Shown here: positions 39,801 to 52,318 of the stretch, in pieces
Position numbering within the stretch: the stretch's first letter is position 1
Layout of the letters: each line of letters starts with the position of its first letter
Origin: Roseivivax isoporae LMG 25204
GTDB lineage: Bacteria; Pseudomonadota; Alphaproteobacteria; Rhodobacterales; Rhodobacteraceae
Direction of reading: 5' to 3'
Assembly (NCBI RefSeq): GCF_000521865.1
Contig: NZ_JAME01000007.1
Span: forward strand, 98,120 to 162,119
DNA length: 64,000 nt
Program-made: the position numbers and the translations under genes
Notes under the pieces: model-generated
Seen by the model: only the letters and a program-made list of their open reading frames with translations
Told to the model about the DNA's origin: nothing
Databases searched by the model: none

Positions 39801-40247
39801 GGTGTGGTCGTCGCCCATGGCCATCAGCACCCCGCCATGGGGCGAGGTCCCGGCCATGTTGGCGTGCCGCATCACGTCGCCCGACCGGTCCACCCCCGGC
39901 CCCTTGCCGTACCAGAGCCCGAACACGCCGTCGTATTTCCCCGTCCCGCGCAGCTCGGCCTGCTGGCTGCCCCAGAGCTGGGTCGCCGCGAGATCCTCGT
40001 TCAGGCCCTCCCGGAACACCACGTCCGAGGCCGCGAGCAGCTTCTGCGCGCGCCGCATCTGCAGGTCGACCGCGCCCAGCGGCGATCCGCGATAGCCCGT
40101 CACGTAGCCGGCCGTGTTCAGCCCCGCGGCCACGTCCCGCGCCTTCTGCATCAGCATGAGGCGGACCAGCGCCTGCGTGCCGTTCAGCAGCACGCTGCCC
40201 TTGCCCAGGTCGAAACGGTCGTTCAGGGAAATGTCAGGCTTGCTCAT
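36825..40247 (-). CDS. Indolepyruvate:ferredoxin oxidoreductase, fused alpha-beta subunits
   Basis: Oxidatively decarboxylates aryl-2-oxo acids such as indolepyruvate to acyl-CoA, using ThDP and reducing ferredoxin. 1140 residues in one chain: N-terminal pyrimidine-binding domain (GYRGSPLGAVD), PP domain with CAGCPHNTSTKVPEGSRGYAG and GDGTYNHSG, an Fe-S domain (CEGCGDCGVQSNC, CNKDFSCLNGFCPSF), then the IorB gamma-type domain (GVGGTGVVTVGAVMAQAA). Start at 40247 chosen for GGGAGG seven bases upstream. Divergent from a LysR gene. Confidence 0.92.
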   Translation of the reverse strand: MSKPDISLNDRFDLGKGSVLLNGTQALVRLMLMQKARDVAAGLNTAGYVTGYRGSPLGAVDLQMRRAQKLLAASDVVFREGLNEDLAATQLWGSQQAELRGTGKYDGVFGLWYGKGPGVDRSGDVMRHANMAGTSPHGGVLMAMGDDHTGESSTVLHQSEWALVDAYMPVVSPAGVQEILDYGIYGYALSRYSGLWVGLKTMKDTVEATAVVDGRPDRLRLVAPGDFAMPEGGLNIRLGDTPHAQEARMIDFKRYAAEAFSHANGMDRRVWGKAGAQIGLVAAGKNWLDLCHALALLGIDEAEAERLGITTYKIGQTFPLDMTGFHDWAEGLDLIVIVEEKRKLIEVQVKEAIFDDRRGRRVYGWYKGGAGGMHREELFPTRGALDPVWIAEKLGGILVEEGRGTDRVTAGLARLAEARQADKVQEIAARLPYYCAGCPHNTSTKVPEGSRGYAGIGCHYMVQWMDRNTVGFTHMGGEGANWIGEAPFSKTPHVFQNLGDGTYNHSGVQAIRAALAAGTNVTYKILYNDAVAMTGGQKNEGGLSPDRIARELQAMGVGRIEVVFDAKEEPERSLFPQGVGWHERAELDNVQKALREVPGVTAIIYVQTCAAEKRRRRKRGAFPDPDTRVFINTDVCEGCGDCGVQSNCVAIVPAETEFGRKRAIDQSACNKDFSCLNGFCPSFVTLEGARVRTGATTEIDLPDLPVPDLPRIEGTWNVVVTGVGGTGVVTVGAVMAQAAQIAGMGAGMMEMAGLAQKGGAVHIHLRLARRPEDITAVRVATGEADALIGGDLVVSAGAKTLGLTRPGRTGAVVNSHEIVTGDFTRQPDFALPADRLRLALERRMQERLDLFDASELARATMGDSIFSNVMILGAAWQRGLVPLPHDALMQAIDLNGAAVEANKRAFEIGRWAVTHPAEAGRIAAPNVVAKPASLEERIARRAEHLTAYQGRRLARRYRALVDRVEDARLREAVATGYHKLLSYKDEYEVARLHLETRRKAEEAFGGDFRMTFHLAPPLLSRTGPDGRPAKRRFGEGMLRGFAVLSRLRALRGTWFDPFGRTEERRMERALIRQYEADMGEWLPQADPARMDALVALAELPLSIRGFGPVKMANAAKAEKRREELLAALRDGGATLARAAE

Positions 40248-40315
40248 CGTGCGCCTCCCGTCGCTCAATGACCCTGCAGGCGTTGTTGGCAAACCACGCC
40301 ATGACGATCATTTTA

Positions 40316-40332
40316 GGTCAAATGCATTGACC
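40316..40332. promoter_or_regulatory. Perfect LysR-type palindrome between iorAB and lysR
   Basis: GGTCAA-ATGCA-TTGACC, a perfect 6-bp inverted repeat with 5-bp spacer that contains the LysR T-N11-A core (TCAAATGCATTGA). It lies 69 bp from the iorAB start and 103 bp from the lysR start, the classical arrangement for a LysR protein controlling a divergent target and itself. Confidence 0.65.
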
Positions 40333-40434
40333 CGCACAGACCAAATTCCCACCTTCGCTGCGCCGCAGCGCAAAACGACGCACACATGTTCATGATTCCC
40401 TGTAAGAAGGCCGGGGCCTCAGAAAGTTGATCCG

Positions 40435-41340
40435 ATGGATTGGGACAAGCTCAGAATATTTCACGCCGTGGCGGATGCGGGGTCCCTGACCCATGCGGGC
40501 GACGCGCTGCACCTGTCGCAATCGGCGGTCTCCCGCCAGATCCGTGCGCTCGAGGAGAGCCTGAACACCACGCTGTTCCATCGCCACGCACGGGGACTGA
40601 TTCTCACCGAGCAGGGCGAACTGCTGTTCGACGCCACCTCCGCCATGGTCAAGCGTATCGACGCCGCGACCGCGCGCATCCACGACAGCGAGGAGGAGGT
40701 GTTCGGCGAACTGCGCGTCACCACGACGACGGGTTTCGGCTCGCTCTGGCTCGCGCCGCGCCTCTCCAAGCTCTACGAGAAGTATCCCGAGCTCAACATC
40801 GAGCTCATGCTCGAGGAACGCGTGCTCGACCTGCCCATGCGCGAGGCCGACGTCGCCATCCGCATGAAGGAGCCGAGCCAGGCGGACCTCATCCGCAAGC
40901 GGCTCATGAACATCCGCATGCGGCTCTACGCCTCGCCGGGCTATCTGGAACGCTTCGGCACGCCCGAGCGGCTCGAGGATCTGAACAGCCACCGGCTGAT
41001 CTGCCAGAACCCGCGCTCGGCGCAGGTGACGGCGGGCCTGCAGCTCGTGCAGCAGCTCATGACCCACGACATCCAGGCCATGCTCACGGTGAACAACTAC
41101 TTCGGCGTGCTGCAGGCGGTGATCTCGAATCTCGGCATCGGCGTCCTGCCCGATTACATCATCGAGGACTTCCCCTCGGTCGTGCGCGTTCTTCCTGAGG
41201 TTGAATCGAACGAGGTTCCGGTCTTCCTCGCCTACCCCGAGGAACTGCGCCAGTCCAAGCGCATCGCCGCCTTCCGCGACTTTGTTCAGGAAGAGATCGT
41301 CGCGCACAGGATGCAGCGCAAGGCCATGGGCGCGGAATGA
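40435..41340 (+). CDS. LysR-family transcriptional regulator
   Basis: 301 residues. HTH domain 1-60 (MDWDKLRIFHAVADAGSLTH ... LSQSAVSRQIRALEE), then the periplasmic-binding-like effector domain from about 90. Probably regulates the divergent fused iorAB through the palindrome between them (inference). Confidence 0.88.
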   Translation: MDWDKLRIFHAVADAGSLTHAGDALHLSQSAVSRQIRALEESLNTTLFHRHARGLILTEQGELLFDATSAMVKRIDAATARIHDSEEEVFGELRVTTTTGFGSLWLAPRLSKLYEKYPELNIELMLEERVLDLPMREADVAIRMKEPSQADLIRKRLMNIRMRLYASPGYLERFGTPERLEDLNSHRLICQNPRSAQVTAGLQLVQQLMTHDIQAMLTVNNYFGVLQAVISNLGIGVLPDYIIEDFPSVVRVLPEVESNEVPVFLAYPEELRQSKRIAAFRDFVQEEIVAHRMQRKAMGAE

Positions 41341-41399
41341 CCGCCTGTGGCATGCACGTGACGCATAGCGGAAATGTGCCTGTGCGGGGCGGGATTTCC

Positions 41400-41428
41400 T
41401 TGATCGACTCGAAACCGCTGACTAATTG
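41400..41428 (+). promoter_or_regulatory. Candidate sRNA promoter
   Basis: TTGATC (41400-41405), 17-bp spacer, TAATTG (41423-41428). The -35 matches four of six consensus bases and the -10 is weak. Offered because the spacing is right and an intrinsic terminator lies 60-90 bp downstream with no gene between. Confidence 0.35.
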
Positions 41429-41435
41429 AACACAT

Positions 41436-41517
41436 GAACGATGGGGCGCCCACCGGCGCATCATCTTCATACCTCCCTGTTGGACTTCGGCCGAGCTTTG
41501 TGCTCGGCCTTTTTTTT
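41436..41517 (+). ncRNA. Candidate small RNA with CCUCCC loop and intrinsic terminator
   Basis: A roughly 80-nt transcript is predicted. Hairpin 1 pairs GATG (41440-41443) with CATC (41459-41462) and CGCC with GGCG around loop CACC, with a GGG bulge. A single-stranded stretch follows with CCTCCC at 41472-41477, complementary to GGGAGG ribosome sites. It ends in a perfect 8-bp terminator stem and eight Ts. No open frame fits. The alternative is a long lysR 3' UTR. The family is not recognised with certainty. Confidence 0.5.
41489..41517 (+). terminator. Rho-independent terminator
   Basis: GGCCGAGC (41489-41496), loop TTTGT, GCTCGGCC (41502-41509), followed by eight Ts. The strongest intrinsic terminator in the window. 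Ends the sRNA candidate and/or the lysR transcript. Confidence 0.92.
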
Positions 41518-41563
41518 GGCACACCCGTTGCGGTTGCGCCGCTCCCGGCACGCGGGCGGCGCG

Positions 41564-41989
41564 TCAGCCCCGCTTCGGCGGCAGGGAATAGGTCAGGCTC
41601 GCCCGCGCCACCGGCTCCGGCATCCCCTCCGAGTAGAGCAGCACGTCGCATACAGACAGCGACCGGCCGAGCTTCAGCACGCGGCACTCCGCCAGCACGT
41701 CCGCGCCCGCCACGGGCTTGCGCATGAAGTCGATGGAGCAGTTCGTCGTCACCGCCAGCGCCTCGCGCCCGATCCGCGCCATGGTCGCCACGTAGGCCGC
41801 GACATCCGCCAGCCCGAACATCGCCGGCCCCGACACCGTGCTCCCCGGCCGCAGGTGCCGCTCGTGCGCGAAGAGCCGCATCACCAAGAGCTCCGCGTCC
41901 AGGCGGTCGATGCCGAACATCCCCTTCACCTGCGGGAACACCTCGTCGAGGAACCCCGCCATCTCCTCCGCACCGATCCGGATCGTCAT
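41564..41989 (-). CDS. PaaI-type hotdog thioesterase
   Basis: 141 residues, single hotdog domain. HLRPGSTVSGPAMFGLADVAAYVATM contains the usual catalytic Asp region, and TTNCSIDFMRKPVAG is the core strand. Probable acyl-CoA thioesterase. ATG at 41989 preferred; a GTG three codons upstream (41998) is possible. Divergent from the enoyl-CoA hydratase gene. Confidence 0.83.
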   Translation of the reverse strand: MTIRIGAEEMAGFLDEVFPQVKGMFGIDRLDAELLVMRLFAHERHLRPGSTVSGPAMFGLADVAAYVATMARIGREALAVTTNCSIDFMRKPVAGADVLAECRVLKLGRSLSVCDVLLYSEGMPEPVARASLTYSLPPKRG

Positions 41990-42062
41990 CTCGCCCACCC
42001 TCGGCCCTTCCCCTCGCCGCCCTTTGGCGCCTAGGCTGGCCCGGCAAGGCGGGGAGGACAAG

Positions 42063-42848
42063 ATGGCTCTGGTGGATGAGGCGCGCCGCGGCGCCGTGCT
42101 CGACCTGACGATGAACGCGCCCGAGCGGCTCAATGCGCTGTCGGACGAGATGATGGCGGCGCTGTCGGCCGCGCTCGACGCTGCCGCCGCCGACCCCTCT
42201 GTGAAGGTGGTGACGCTGGGCGGCGCCGGCCGCGCCTTCTGCGCGGGCCACGACCTGCGGCAGATGCAGGCGGCCCGGCAGGCCGAGGATGGCGGCGCCG
42301 CCGCCTTCGCCGACCTCTTCCGCCGCTGCACCGACCTCATGCTCAAGGTGCGCGATCTGCCCCAGCCGGTGATCGCCCGCGTGCACGGCATCGCCGCCGC
42401 CGCCGGCTGCCAGCTCGTCGCGACGTGCGACATGGCGGTCGCGGCAGAGGACACGCGCTTCGGCGTGAACGGGGTGAACATCGGCCTCTTCTGCTCGACC
42501 CCCATGGTGGCGCTCACCCGCAACGTCCCGCGCAAGCGCGCCTTCGAGATGCTCGTGACCGGCGCCTTCCTCGACGCGCCGCGCGCGGCCGAGATCGGCC
42601 TCGTCAACCGCGTCGTCCCCGCCGCGGCGCTCGCGGCCGAGACCGCCACCCTCGCCGACACCGTCGCCGAGAAGCTCGGCAGCGCCGTCCGCATCGGCAA
42701 GCGCGCCTTCTACGCCCAGGCCGAGTTGCCGCTCGAGGCCGCCTATGCCCATACCGGCGAGGTCATGGTGACCAACATGCTCGACGCCGACACCGCCGAG
42801 GGCATCGCCGCCTTCCTCGAGAAACGCGATCCCGACTGGCGGCAATGA
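42063..42848 (+). CDS. Enoyl-CoA hydratase/isomerase family protein
   Basis: 261-residue crotonase-fold enzyme. Oxyanion-hole segments are [11 protein letters not shown] and [20 protein letters not shown]. Start with GGGGAGGA upstream. Resembles the ECHDC3-like subgroup; the exact substrate is not assignable. Runs into trmFO on the same strand after 88 bp. Confidence 0.88.
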   Translation: MALVDEARRGAVLDLTMNAPERLNALSDEMMAALSAALDAAAADPSVKVVTLGGAGRAFCAGHDLRQMQAARQAEDGGAAAFADLFRRCTDLMLKVRDLPQPVIARVHGIAAAAGCQLVATCDMAVAAEDTRFGVNGVNIGLFCSTPMVALTRNVPRKRAFEMLVTGAFLDAPRAAEIGLVNRVVPAAALAAETATLADTVAEKLGSAVRIGKRAFYAQAELPLEAAYAHTGEVMVTNMLDADTAEGIAAFLEKRDPDWRQ

Positions 42849-42936
42849 GCCGCACCGGGCGCCATACCGGAGCCATACCCATGCCGGACGCACGCCGCCC
42901 CGTGACAACCGGGCCGCAAATGCCTATCTCGGCGCC

Positions 42937-44298
42937 ATGACCGAAGAGCTTCACATCGTCGGCGGCGGCATGGCCGGTTCCGAGGCCGCGTGGCAGGCCG
43001 CCAATCGCGGCGTCCGCGTCGTGCTGCACGAGATGCGGCCGGGCCGCGGCACATTTGCGCACAAGACCGGCAACCTAGGCGAGATGGTGTGTTCCAACTC
43101 CTTCCGCTCGGACGACCACGAACAGAACGCCGTGGGCCTCCTGCACTGGGAGATGAAGGCAGCCGAAGGTCTCGTGATTTCAACCGCCTACAAGCGGAGA
43201 TTGCCGGCCGGCGGCGCGCTGGCCGTCGATCGCGAGCCTTTCGCCGAAGACATCACCGCCGCGTTGACGTCGCACCCGAACATCCTGATATCGCACGAGG
43301 AAGTGACATCGCTGCCGGACCAGCACCAGTGGATTTTCGCCACCGGCCCGCTGACCTCCGACGCGCTGGGCCAGGCCATCGCGGCCGAGACCGGCACCGA
43401 GGCGCTCGCCTTCTTCGACGCCATCGCGCCCATCGTCCATGCCGACTCCATCGACATGTCGAAGGCGTGGATGCAGTCCCGCTACGACAAGGGCGAGACC
43501 GAGGAGGAACAGCGCGCCTACCTGAATTGTCCCATGGACAAAGACACTTACGAGGCGTTCATCGACGCGCTTCTGGCCGCCGACAAGACCGAGTTCCACG
43601 AAGGCGAGACCGCGGGCTACTTCGACGGCTGCCTGCCGATCGAGGTCATGGCCGAGCGCGGCCGCGAGACCCTGCGCCACGGGCCGATGAAGCCCGTGGG
43701 CCTCACGAACCCGCACCAGCCCGAGGTGAAAGCGCACGCTGTGGTTCAGCTCCGCCGGGACAACGCCTTGGGAACGCTCTACAATATCGTTGGCTTCCAG
43801 ACCAAGATGAAGTACGGCGCGCAGACGCAGGTCCTGCGCATGATCCCCGGGCTCGAGAATGCCCGCTTCGCCCGGCTGGGTGGGATCCACCGCAACACCT
43901 TCCTCAACTCGCCCACGCTGCTCGACGCGTCCATGCGCCTGAAATCGCGGCCGAACATCCGCTTTGCCGGCCAGATCACCGGGGTCGAGGGCTATGTCGA
44001 ATCTGCCGCCATGGGCCTCGTCGCGGGCCGCATGGCCGCGGCAGAGATCACCGGCGCGGCGTTGCCGCCCGTGCCGCAGGACAGCGCCCACGGCGCGCTC
44101 CACATCACCGGCGGCGCGGAGGCAAAGACGTTCCAGCCCATGAACGTCAATTTCGGCCTCTTCCGCCCGCTCGAGGAAAAGTTGCGCGGCGGCCGCCGCG
44201 GCCGGCGCGACCGCTACAAGGCCTATACCGACCGCGCCAAGGCGGCGTGGACGGATTGGCTTACCGACACCGCGCAAGCCGCGCAAGCAGCGGAGTAG
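42937..44298 (+). CDS. trmFO: Folate/FAD-dependent tRNA (uracil-54-C5)-methyltransferase TrmFO
   Basis: Forms ribothymidine at U54 of tRNA using methylenetetrahydrofolate and FADH2. 453 residues; FAD loop [11 protein letters not shown] at 9-19; catalytic cysteines C52 (MVCSNSFRS) and C232 ([15 protein letters not shown]); FGLF...R near the C-terminus. The 60 C-terminal residues are basic and then Ala-rich. Confidence 0.96.
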   Translation: MTEELHIVGGGMAGSEAAWQAANRGVRVVLHEMRPGRGTFAHKTGNLGEMVCSNSFRSDDHEQNAVGLLHWEMKAAEGLVISTAYKRRLPAGGALAVDREPFAEDITAALTSHPNILISHEEVTSLPDQHQWIFATGPLTSDALGQAIAAETGTEALAFFDAIAPIVHADSIDMSKAWMQSRYDKGETEEEQRAYLNCPMDKDTYEAFIDALLAADKTEFHEGETAGYFDGCLPIEVMAERGRETLRHGPMKPVGLTNPHQPEVKAHAVVQLRRDNALGTLYNIVGFQTKMKYGAQTQVLRMIPGLENARFARLGGIHRNTFLNSPTLLDASMRLKSRPNIRFAGQITGVEGYVESAAMGLVAGRMAAAEITGAALPPVPQDSAHGALHITGGAEAKTFQPMNVNFGLFRPLEEKLRGGRRGRRDRYKAYTDRAKAAWTDWLTDTAQAAQAAE

Positions 44299-44302
44299 GC
44301 TC

Positions 44303-44509
44303 ATGAATTACGTCCTCGCCCTGTTCCTTCCGCCGCTGTCGATCCTGCTCACCGGCCGGATCCTGACGTCGATCGTGGTGTTCCTGATCTGGATTCCCGC
44401 GATCCTGTTCTCGGGCGGACTGACACATCCGATGTTCATCCTGCTGGCATGGATCCTGATCTACCAGGCGGGCGAGGAGCGCCGCGCGCGCCGGCTGCGC
44501 GACGACTGA
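44303..44509 (+). CDS. YqaE/Pmp3-like small membrane protein
   Basis: 68 residues, two hydrophobic segments (about 4-21 and 24-55) and a charged tail EERRARRLRDD. Length and LFLPPLSILLTGRI suit the Pmp3/YqaE stress-related proteolipid family, though the match is loose. Starts 4 bp after trmFO and ends 7 bp before gluQRS, so all three are probably co-transcribed. Confidence 0.7.
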   Translation: MNYVLALFLPPLSILLTGRILTSIVVFLIWIPAILFSGGLTHPMFILLAWILIYQAGEERRARRLRDD

Positions 44510-44516
44510 AGCGCCC

Positions 44517-45383
44517 GTGCGCACCCGCTTCGCGCCCTCGCCGACCGGCCCCCTGCATCTCGGCCACGCGTTCTCCGCGCTGACCGCCTTCGACATGGCG
44601 GAAGCCGCAGGCGGAACGTTTCTTTTACGGATCGAGGATATCGATCGGTCGCGCGCCCGCCCGGAATGGGAAGCGCAGATCGAAACGGACCTCGCTTGGC
44701 TGGACATCCGCTGGCCCGGTCCCGTCCGGCGCCAGTCGGATCACCTGGACGCCTATCGCCGCGCCCTGCAGACCCTTTGGGATCGCGGGTTCCTCTACCC
44801 GTGTTCGTGCAGCCGGCGCGACATCCTGACCGCCCTCGACGCCCCGCAGGAGGGTGTGACCCACGGCCCCGACGGCCCCGTCTACCCGGGCACCTGCCGG
44901 CCTGCGGCGCCGCCCTCCGGCCCGCTGCCCGTCGACGCCGCCCTGCGGATCGACATGAGAAAAGCGGTGCAAGCCATTGATGGAAAATCGTTAGGCTTCA
45001 CGGAGACCGGTCCTCGGCACGCGGGCACCGTGCACCTGTCGCCCGACCATCTGCTGACGCATGTGGGCGACGTCGTGCTGGCACGGCGCGACATGGGGAC
45101 GTCCTACCACCTGTCCGTCTGCGTGGACGACGCCGCACAAGAGGTCACGCACGTGGTCCGCGGCGAGGACCTCTTCGACGCCACCGCGATTCACGTTCTG
45201 CTGCAAAGGCTTCTGGACCTTCCCTCACCCGTCTATCACCATCACCGCCTGATCCGCGACGCGGCCGGTCGCCGGCTCGCCAAGCGGGACGATGCACGCG
45301 CCATCGCCCGCTACCGGGAGGACGGCCTCACGTCCGGCGACCTGCGCGCGCGCCTCGGACTCAGCCGGGCTCCGGCGCCATGA
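44517..45383 (+). CDS. gluQRS: Glutamyl-queuosine tRNA(Asp) synthetase
   Basis: Attaches glutamate to the queuosine base of tRNA-Asp. 288 residues, a GluRS catalytic core without anticodon domain. HLGH at 14-17, zinc ligands C96, C98, Y123, C127, and a KMSKR-like LAKRDD near the C-terminus. GTG start at 44517 directly at the conserved TRFAPSPTGPLHLGH. Its 3' end overlaps hisI by 23 bp on the opposite strand. Two tRNA-Asp genes, whose product is its substrate, lie at 60456-60645. Confidence 0.93.
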   Translation: MRTRFAPSPTGPLHLGHAFSALTAFDMAEAAGGTFLLRIEDIDRSRARPEWEAQIETDLAWLDIRWPGPVRRQSDHLDAYRRALQTLWDRGFLYPCSCSRRDILTALDAPQEGVTHGPDGPVYPGTCRPAAPPSGPLPVDAALRIDMRKAVQAIDGKSLGFTETGPRHAGTVHLSPDHLLTHVGDVVLARRDMGTSYHLSVCVDDAAQEVTHVVRGEDLFDATAIHVLLQRLLDLPSPVYHHHRLIRDAAGRRLAKRDDARAIARYREDGLTSGDLRARLGLSRAPAP

Positions 45384-45723
45384 TCTCGACCTCGTGGCCG
45401 TCGCGCAACGCGGTGTAAAAGCAGCTGCGCCGGTTCGTGTGGCATGCGGGCCCGGTCTGCCGCACCAGCACGAGCAGCGCGTCGCGATCGCAGTCGACCC
45501 GCATCTCGACAAGCTCCTGCACGTGCCCCGAGCTTTCCCCCTTGACCCAGAAGCTCTGCCGCGAGCGCGACCAGTAGGTGACGCGGCCCGTCTCCAGCGT
45601 GCGCATCACCGCGTCCCGGGTCATCCACGCCATCATCAGCACGGTGCCGTCCGCGGCATCCTGCGCGATCGCCGGGATCAGCCCGTTCGCGTCATAGACC
45701 AAGGTCTGAGGATCGAACTGCAT
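45361..45723 (-). CDS. hisI: Phosphoribosyl-AMP cyclohydrolase
   Basis: Third step of histidine synthesis. 120 residues; metal ligands D77, D79, D81 in DCDRDA and zinc cysteines C78, C94, C101; WSRSRQSFWVKGESSGH is the signature. Stand-alone HisI without the HisE domain. Divergent from the Fe-S scaffold gene. Confidence 0.95.
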   Translation of the reverse strand: MQFDPQTLVYDANGLIPAIAQDAADGTVLMMAWMTRDAVMRTLETGRVTYWSRSRQSFWVKGESSGHVQELVEMRVDCDRDALLVLVRQTGPACHTNRRSCFYTALRDGHEVEIMAPEPG

Positions 45724-45791
45724 GGGCGATATTCCTTTTGCATCCGGAAAGCGGGTGCCTATCTAAGGGGGACCGGGCGAAAGGGAAAGCG

Positions 45792-46244
45792 ATGTCGAGC
45801 GACAGCGACCTCATCAAACTCTATTCGCAGCGCATCCTCGCGCTTGCGGCGGACATCCCGAACACGGCGCGGCTCGACGCGCCGGACGCCACCGCACGCA
45901 AGCGCTCGCCGCTCTGCGGTTCGACGGTCACGGTCGACGTGCAGCTGCGCGACGGCCGCGTCTCGGCCTACGGCCAGGACGTGAAGGCCTGCGCGCTCGG
46001 CCAGGCGGCCGCGTCGGTGGTCGGGCGCAGCATCGTCGGCTGTCGCCCCGAGGAGGTTCGCGCGGCCCGCGATGCGCTGCGCGCGATGCTCAAGGACAAC
46101 GGGCCGGTGCCGGCCGCGCCCTTCGACGGGCTCGAGGTGCTGCGCCCGGCGCAGGACTACAAGAACCGCCACGCGTCGATCCTGCTGGCGCTCGACGCCG
46201 CATCGGCCGCCCTCGACGAGGCCGAGGCGTCAGCGACGGCCTGA
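45792..46244 (+). CDS. IscU/NifU-like iron-sulfur scaffold protein
   Basis: 150 residues. Cluster-ligand cysteines C42 (PLCGST) and C68 (KACALGQA) are spaced as in IscU, but the third position is Ala (NRHASILLALDAASAALDEA), where IscU has Cys. The ATG at 45792 is chosen because the family alignment begins with SDLIKLYSQRIL; a longer frame from 45738 lacks similarity. May be a carrier or a degenerate scaffold. Confidence 0.84.
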   Translation: MSSDSDLIKLYSQRILALAADIPNTARLDAPDATARKRSPLCGSTVTVDVQLRDGRVSAYGQDVKACALGQAAASVVGRSIVGCRPEEVRAARDALRAMLKDNGPVPAAPFDGLEVLRPAQDYKNRHASILLALDAASAALDEAEASATA

Positions 46245-46262
46245 CCGCAAGTCGTTGATCAT

Positions 46263-46303
46263 GAAAAGAAAAAACCGCCGCGCTTCCAGTGGAAGGCGGC
46301 GGT
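46263..46303 (-). terminator. Rho-independent terminator of the small SOS-type gene
   Basis: Stem 46274-46287 / 46291-46303 (ACCGCCGC-CTTCC against GGAAGGCGGCGGT, one bulged G, loop AGT). On the minus strand it is followed by TTTTTTCTTTT. The nearest upstream minus-strand gene is the 36-codon membrane peptide. Confidence 0.88.
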
Positions 46304-46439
46304 GAGTGGCGCGTCTTGCGTGGGACCCGGAGCCCGAATGGGGAACGGGCGGGACAGGCATGTCGGCCGAAACGTGCATCCTTGGGGCGGAATGCGGTTC
46401 GCGGCTCCGGCGCAAGCGGCGCAGGCAGAAAGAGAAACC

Positions 46440-46550
46440 CTAGAGATGCAGTGCTGCGACCAGCAACACGGCCAGTGCGATCCCGCCGGCCGCATCCTGA
46501 GCGAGCGTGGCCTGCGGGCGGGACAATGCGGCCTTGATCTGGTCGAACAT
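46440..46550 (-). CDS. Small membrane peptide (36 aa), LexA-box-controlled
   Basis: Starts MFDQIKAALSRPQ and ends in one hydrophobic helix (GGIALAVLLVAALHL). The ATG at 46550 follows GGAGGTTCCC, an excellent ribosome site. The promoter side holds two LexA-type boxes, and the gene has its own intrinsic terminator. No family recognised. Size, single helix and SOS control recall the DNA-damage division inhibitor SidA of Caulobacter and the TisB-type peptides, but no homology is claimed. Confidence 0.72.
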   Translation of the reverse strand: MFDQIKAALSRPQATLAQDAAGGIALAVLLVAALHL

Positions 46551-46581
46551 GGGAACCTCCATCGCTTCGGGTTGCCCTTTT

Positions 46582-46623
46582 GTTCTCACATGGAACGCGA
46601 TTCGTAAAGAACTTTCTAGGAAC
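46582..46623 (-). promoter_or_regulatory. Two LexA (SOS) boxes
   Basis: On the minus strand, GTTC-CTAGAAA-GTTC (46623-46609) is an exact alphaproteobacterial LexA box (GTTC-N7-GTTC). A second site, GTTC-N7-GAAC at 46596-46582, has the same spacing with one arm inverted. They lie 32-73 bp upstream of the small peptide start and just beyond the recG stop. Confidence 0.75.
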
Positions 46624-46640
46624 ATCCGCGAACGGAAGGG

Positions 46641-51770
<5,130 letters not shown>

Positions 51771-51824
51771 CGTGCACCTCCGGGGAACTGGTAACGTTCA
51801 CAAGCCGTTGTTGCGGCCAATTGG

Positions 51825-51839
51825 TTAACTTCGCCTTAC
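51825..51839. promoter_or_regulatory. Near-consensus CtrA box upstream of ctrA
   Basis: TTAA-CTTCGCC-TTAC at 51825-51839 matches the CtrA consensus TTAA-N7-TTAA at seven of eight positions. It lies 55-69 bp upstream of the ctrA start, suggesting autoregulation. No GANTC (CcrM) site is present in the 133-bp gap. Confidence 0.55.
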
Positions 51840-51903
51840 CGTGCCTGCCTGGAATGAGTATATTGTATAATTTTTACGAGACAACCTAAAGCTGTCCGAA
51901 TTT

Positions 51904-52182
51904 CTAAAGGTGTCTGAATTTTTGAACGCAGGTTGCCTTCAGCGCGGCCTCGCCGTGCGCGTCCACCGCCCGCATCCAGCCGTCCAGTTCCTCCGCGCTC
52001 AACGCGTAGCGTTCCTGCGCCTGCGCCGCGGTCAGCAGCCCGTGGCGCACCGCGCGCACCACCGCGGCCTTGCGCGAGACCACCCAGCGCTTGGTGGTCG
52101 CCGGCGGCAGGTCCGCACGCGTCATGATCGTGCCGTCGGGCAGCGTCACCGCGCGCGGCCCGTCCACTTTTCGCAGGTACAT
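51904..52182 (-). CDS. sciP: CtrA inhibitor SciP (DUF1153)
   Basis: 92-residue helix-turn-helix-like protein that binds CtrA and blocks activation of its targets in Caulobacter. MYLRKVDGPRAVTLPDGTIM and TTKRWVVSRKAAVVRAVRHG are the DUF1153 signature. Lies 133 bp upstream of ctrA in the same orientation. Confidence 0.92.
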   Translation of the reverse strand: MYLRKVDGPRAVTLPDGTIMTRADLPPATTKRWVVSRKAAVVRAVRHGLLTAAQAQERYALSAEELDGWMRAVDAHGEAALKATCVQKFRHL

Positions 52183-52251
52183 CTCTCGGGTCCGTGTCCG
52201 TTTGTGAGGATATCTGCGCCGGCGCGGCTTAACGTCGCCTGAAACGGGGGA

Positions 52252-52279
52252 TTGAGAGTGTGTGCGATTTTCCTATATT
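52252..52279 (+). promoter_or_regulatory. mnmA: Sigma-70-type promoter of mnmA
   Basis: TTGAGA (52252-52257), 16-bp spacer, TATATT (52274-52279), each five of six consensus bases, 40 bp upstream of the mnmA start. This also argues against the longer in-frame start at 52262, which would lie inside the promoter. Confidence 0.75.
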
Positions 52280-52318
52280 CCGCCCCGATACACCGGAGCC
52301 CGATCACCGGAGATCGTC

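Noticed and set aside
36378..40271. Open frame of about 1297 codons on the plus strand
   Set aside because: Antisense to iorAB, which has clear ThDP and Fe-S motifs. The translated product has no recognisable domain.
46230..46415. 61-codon minus-strand frame next to the small SOS peptide
   Set aside because: It reads straight through the intrinsic terminator at 46263-46303 and has a composition like random GC-rich sequence.
46440..46625. Longer 61-codon version of the small membrane peptide
   Set aside because: The extra 25 codons would start inside the LexA boxes; the internal ATG at 46550 has the strong ribosome site.
46582..46640. The LexA boxes as control sites for recG
   Set aside because: They lie beyond the 3' end of recG, which starts at 48731 and is coupled to ligA, so they can only act on the small peptide gene.
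52262..52318. Longer N-terminus for MnmA
   Set aside because: Those bases contain the -35/-10 promoter; MnmA similarity begins after the ATG at 52319.
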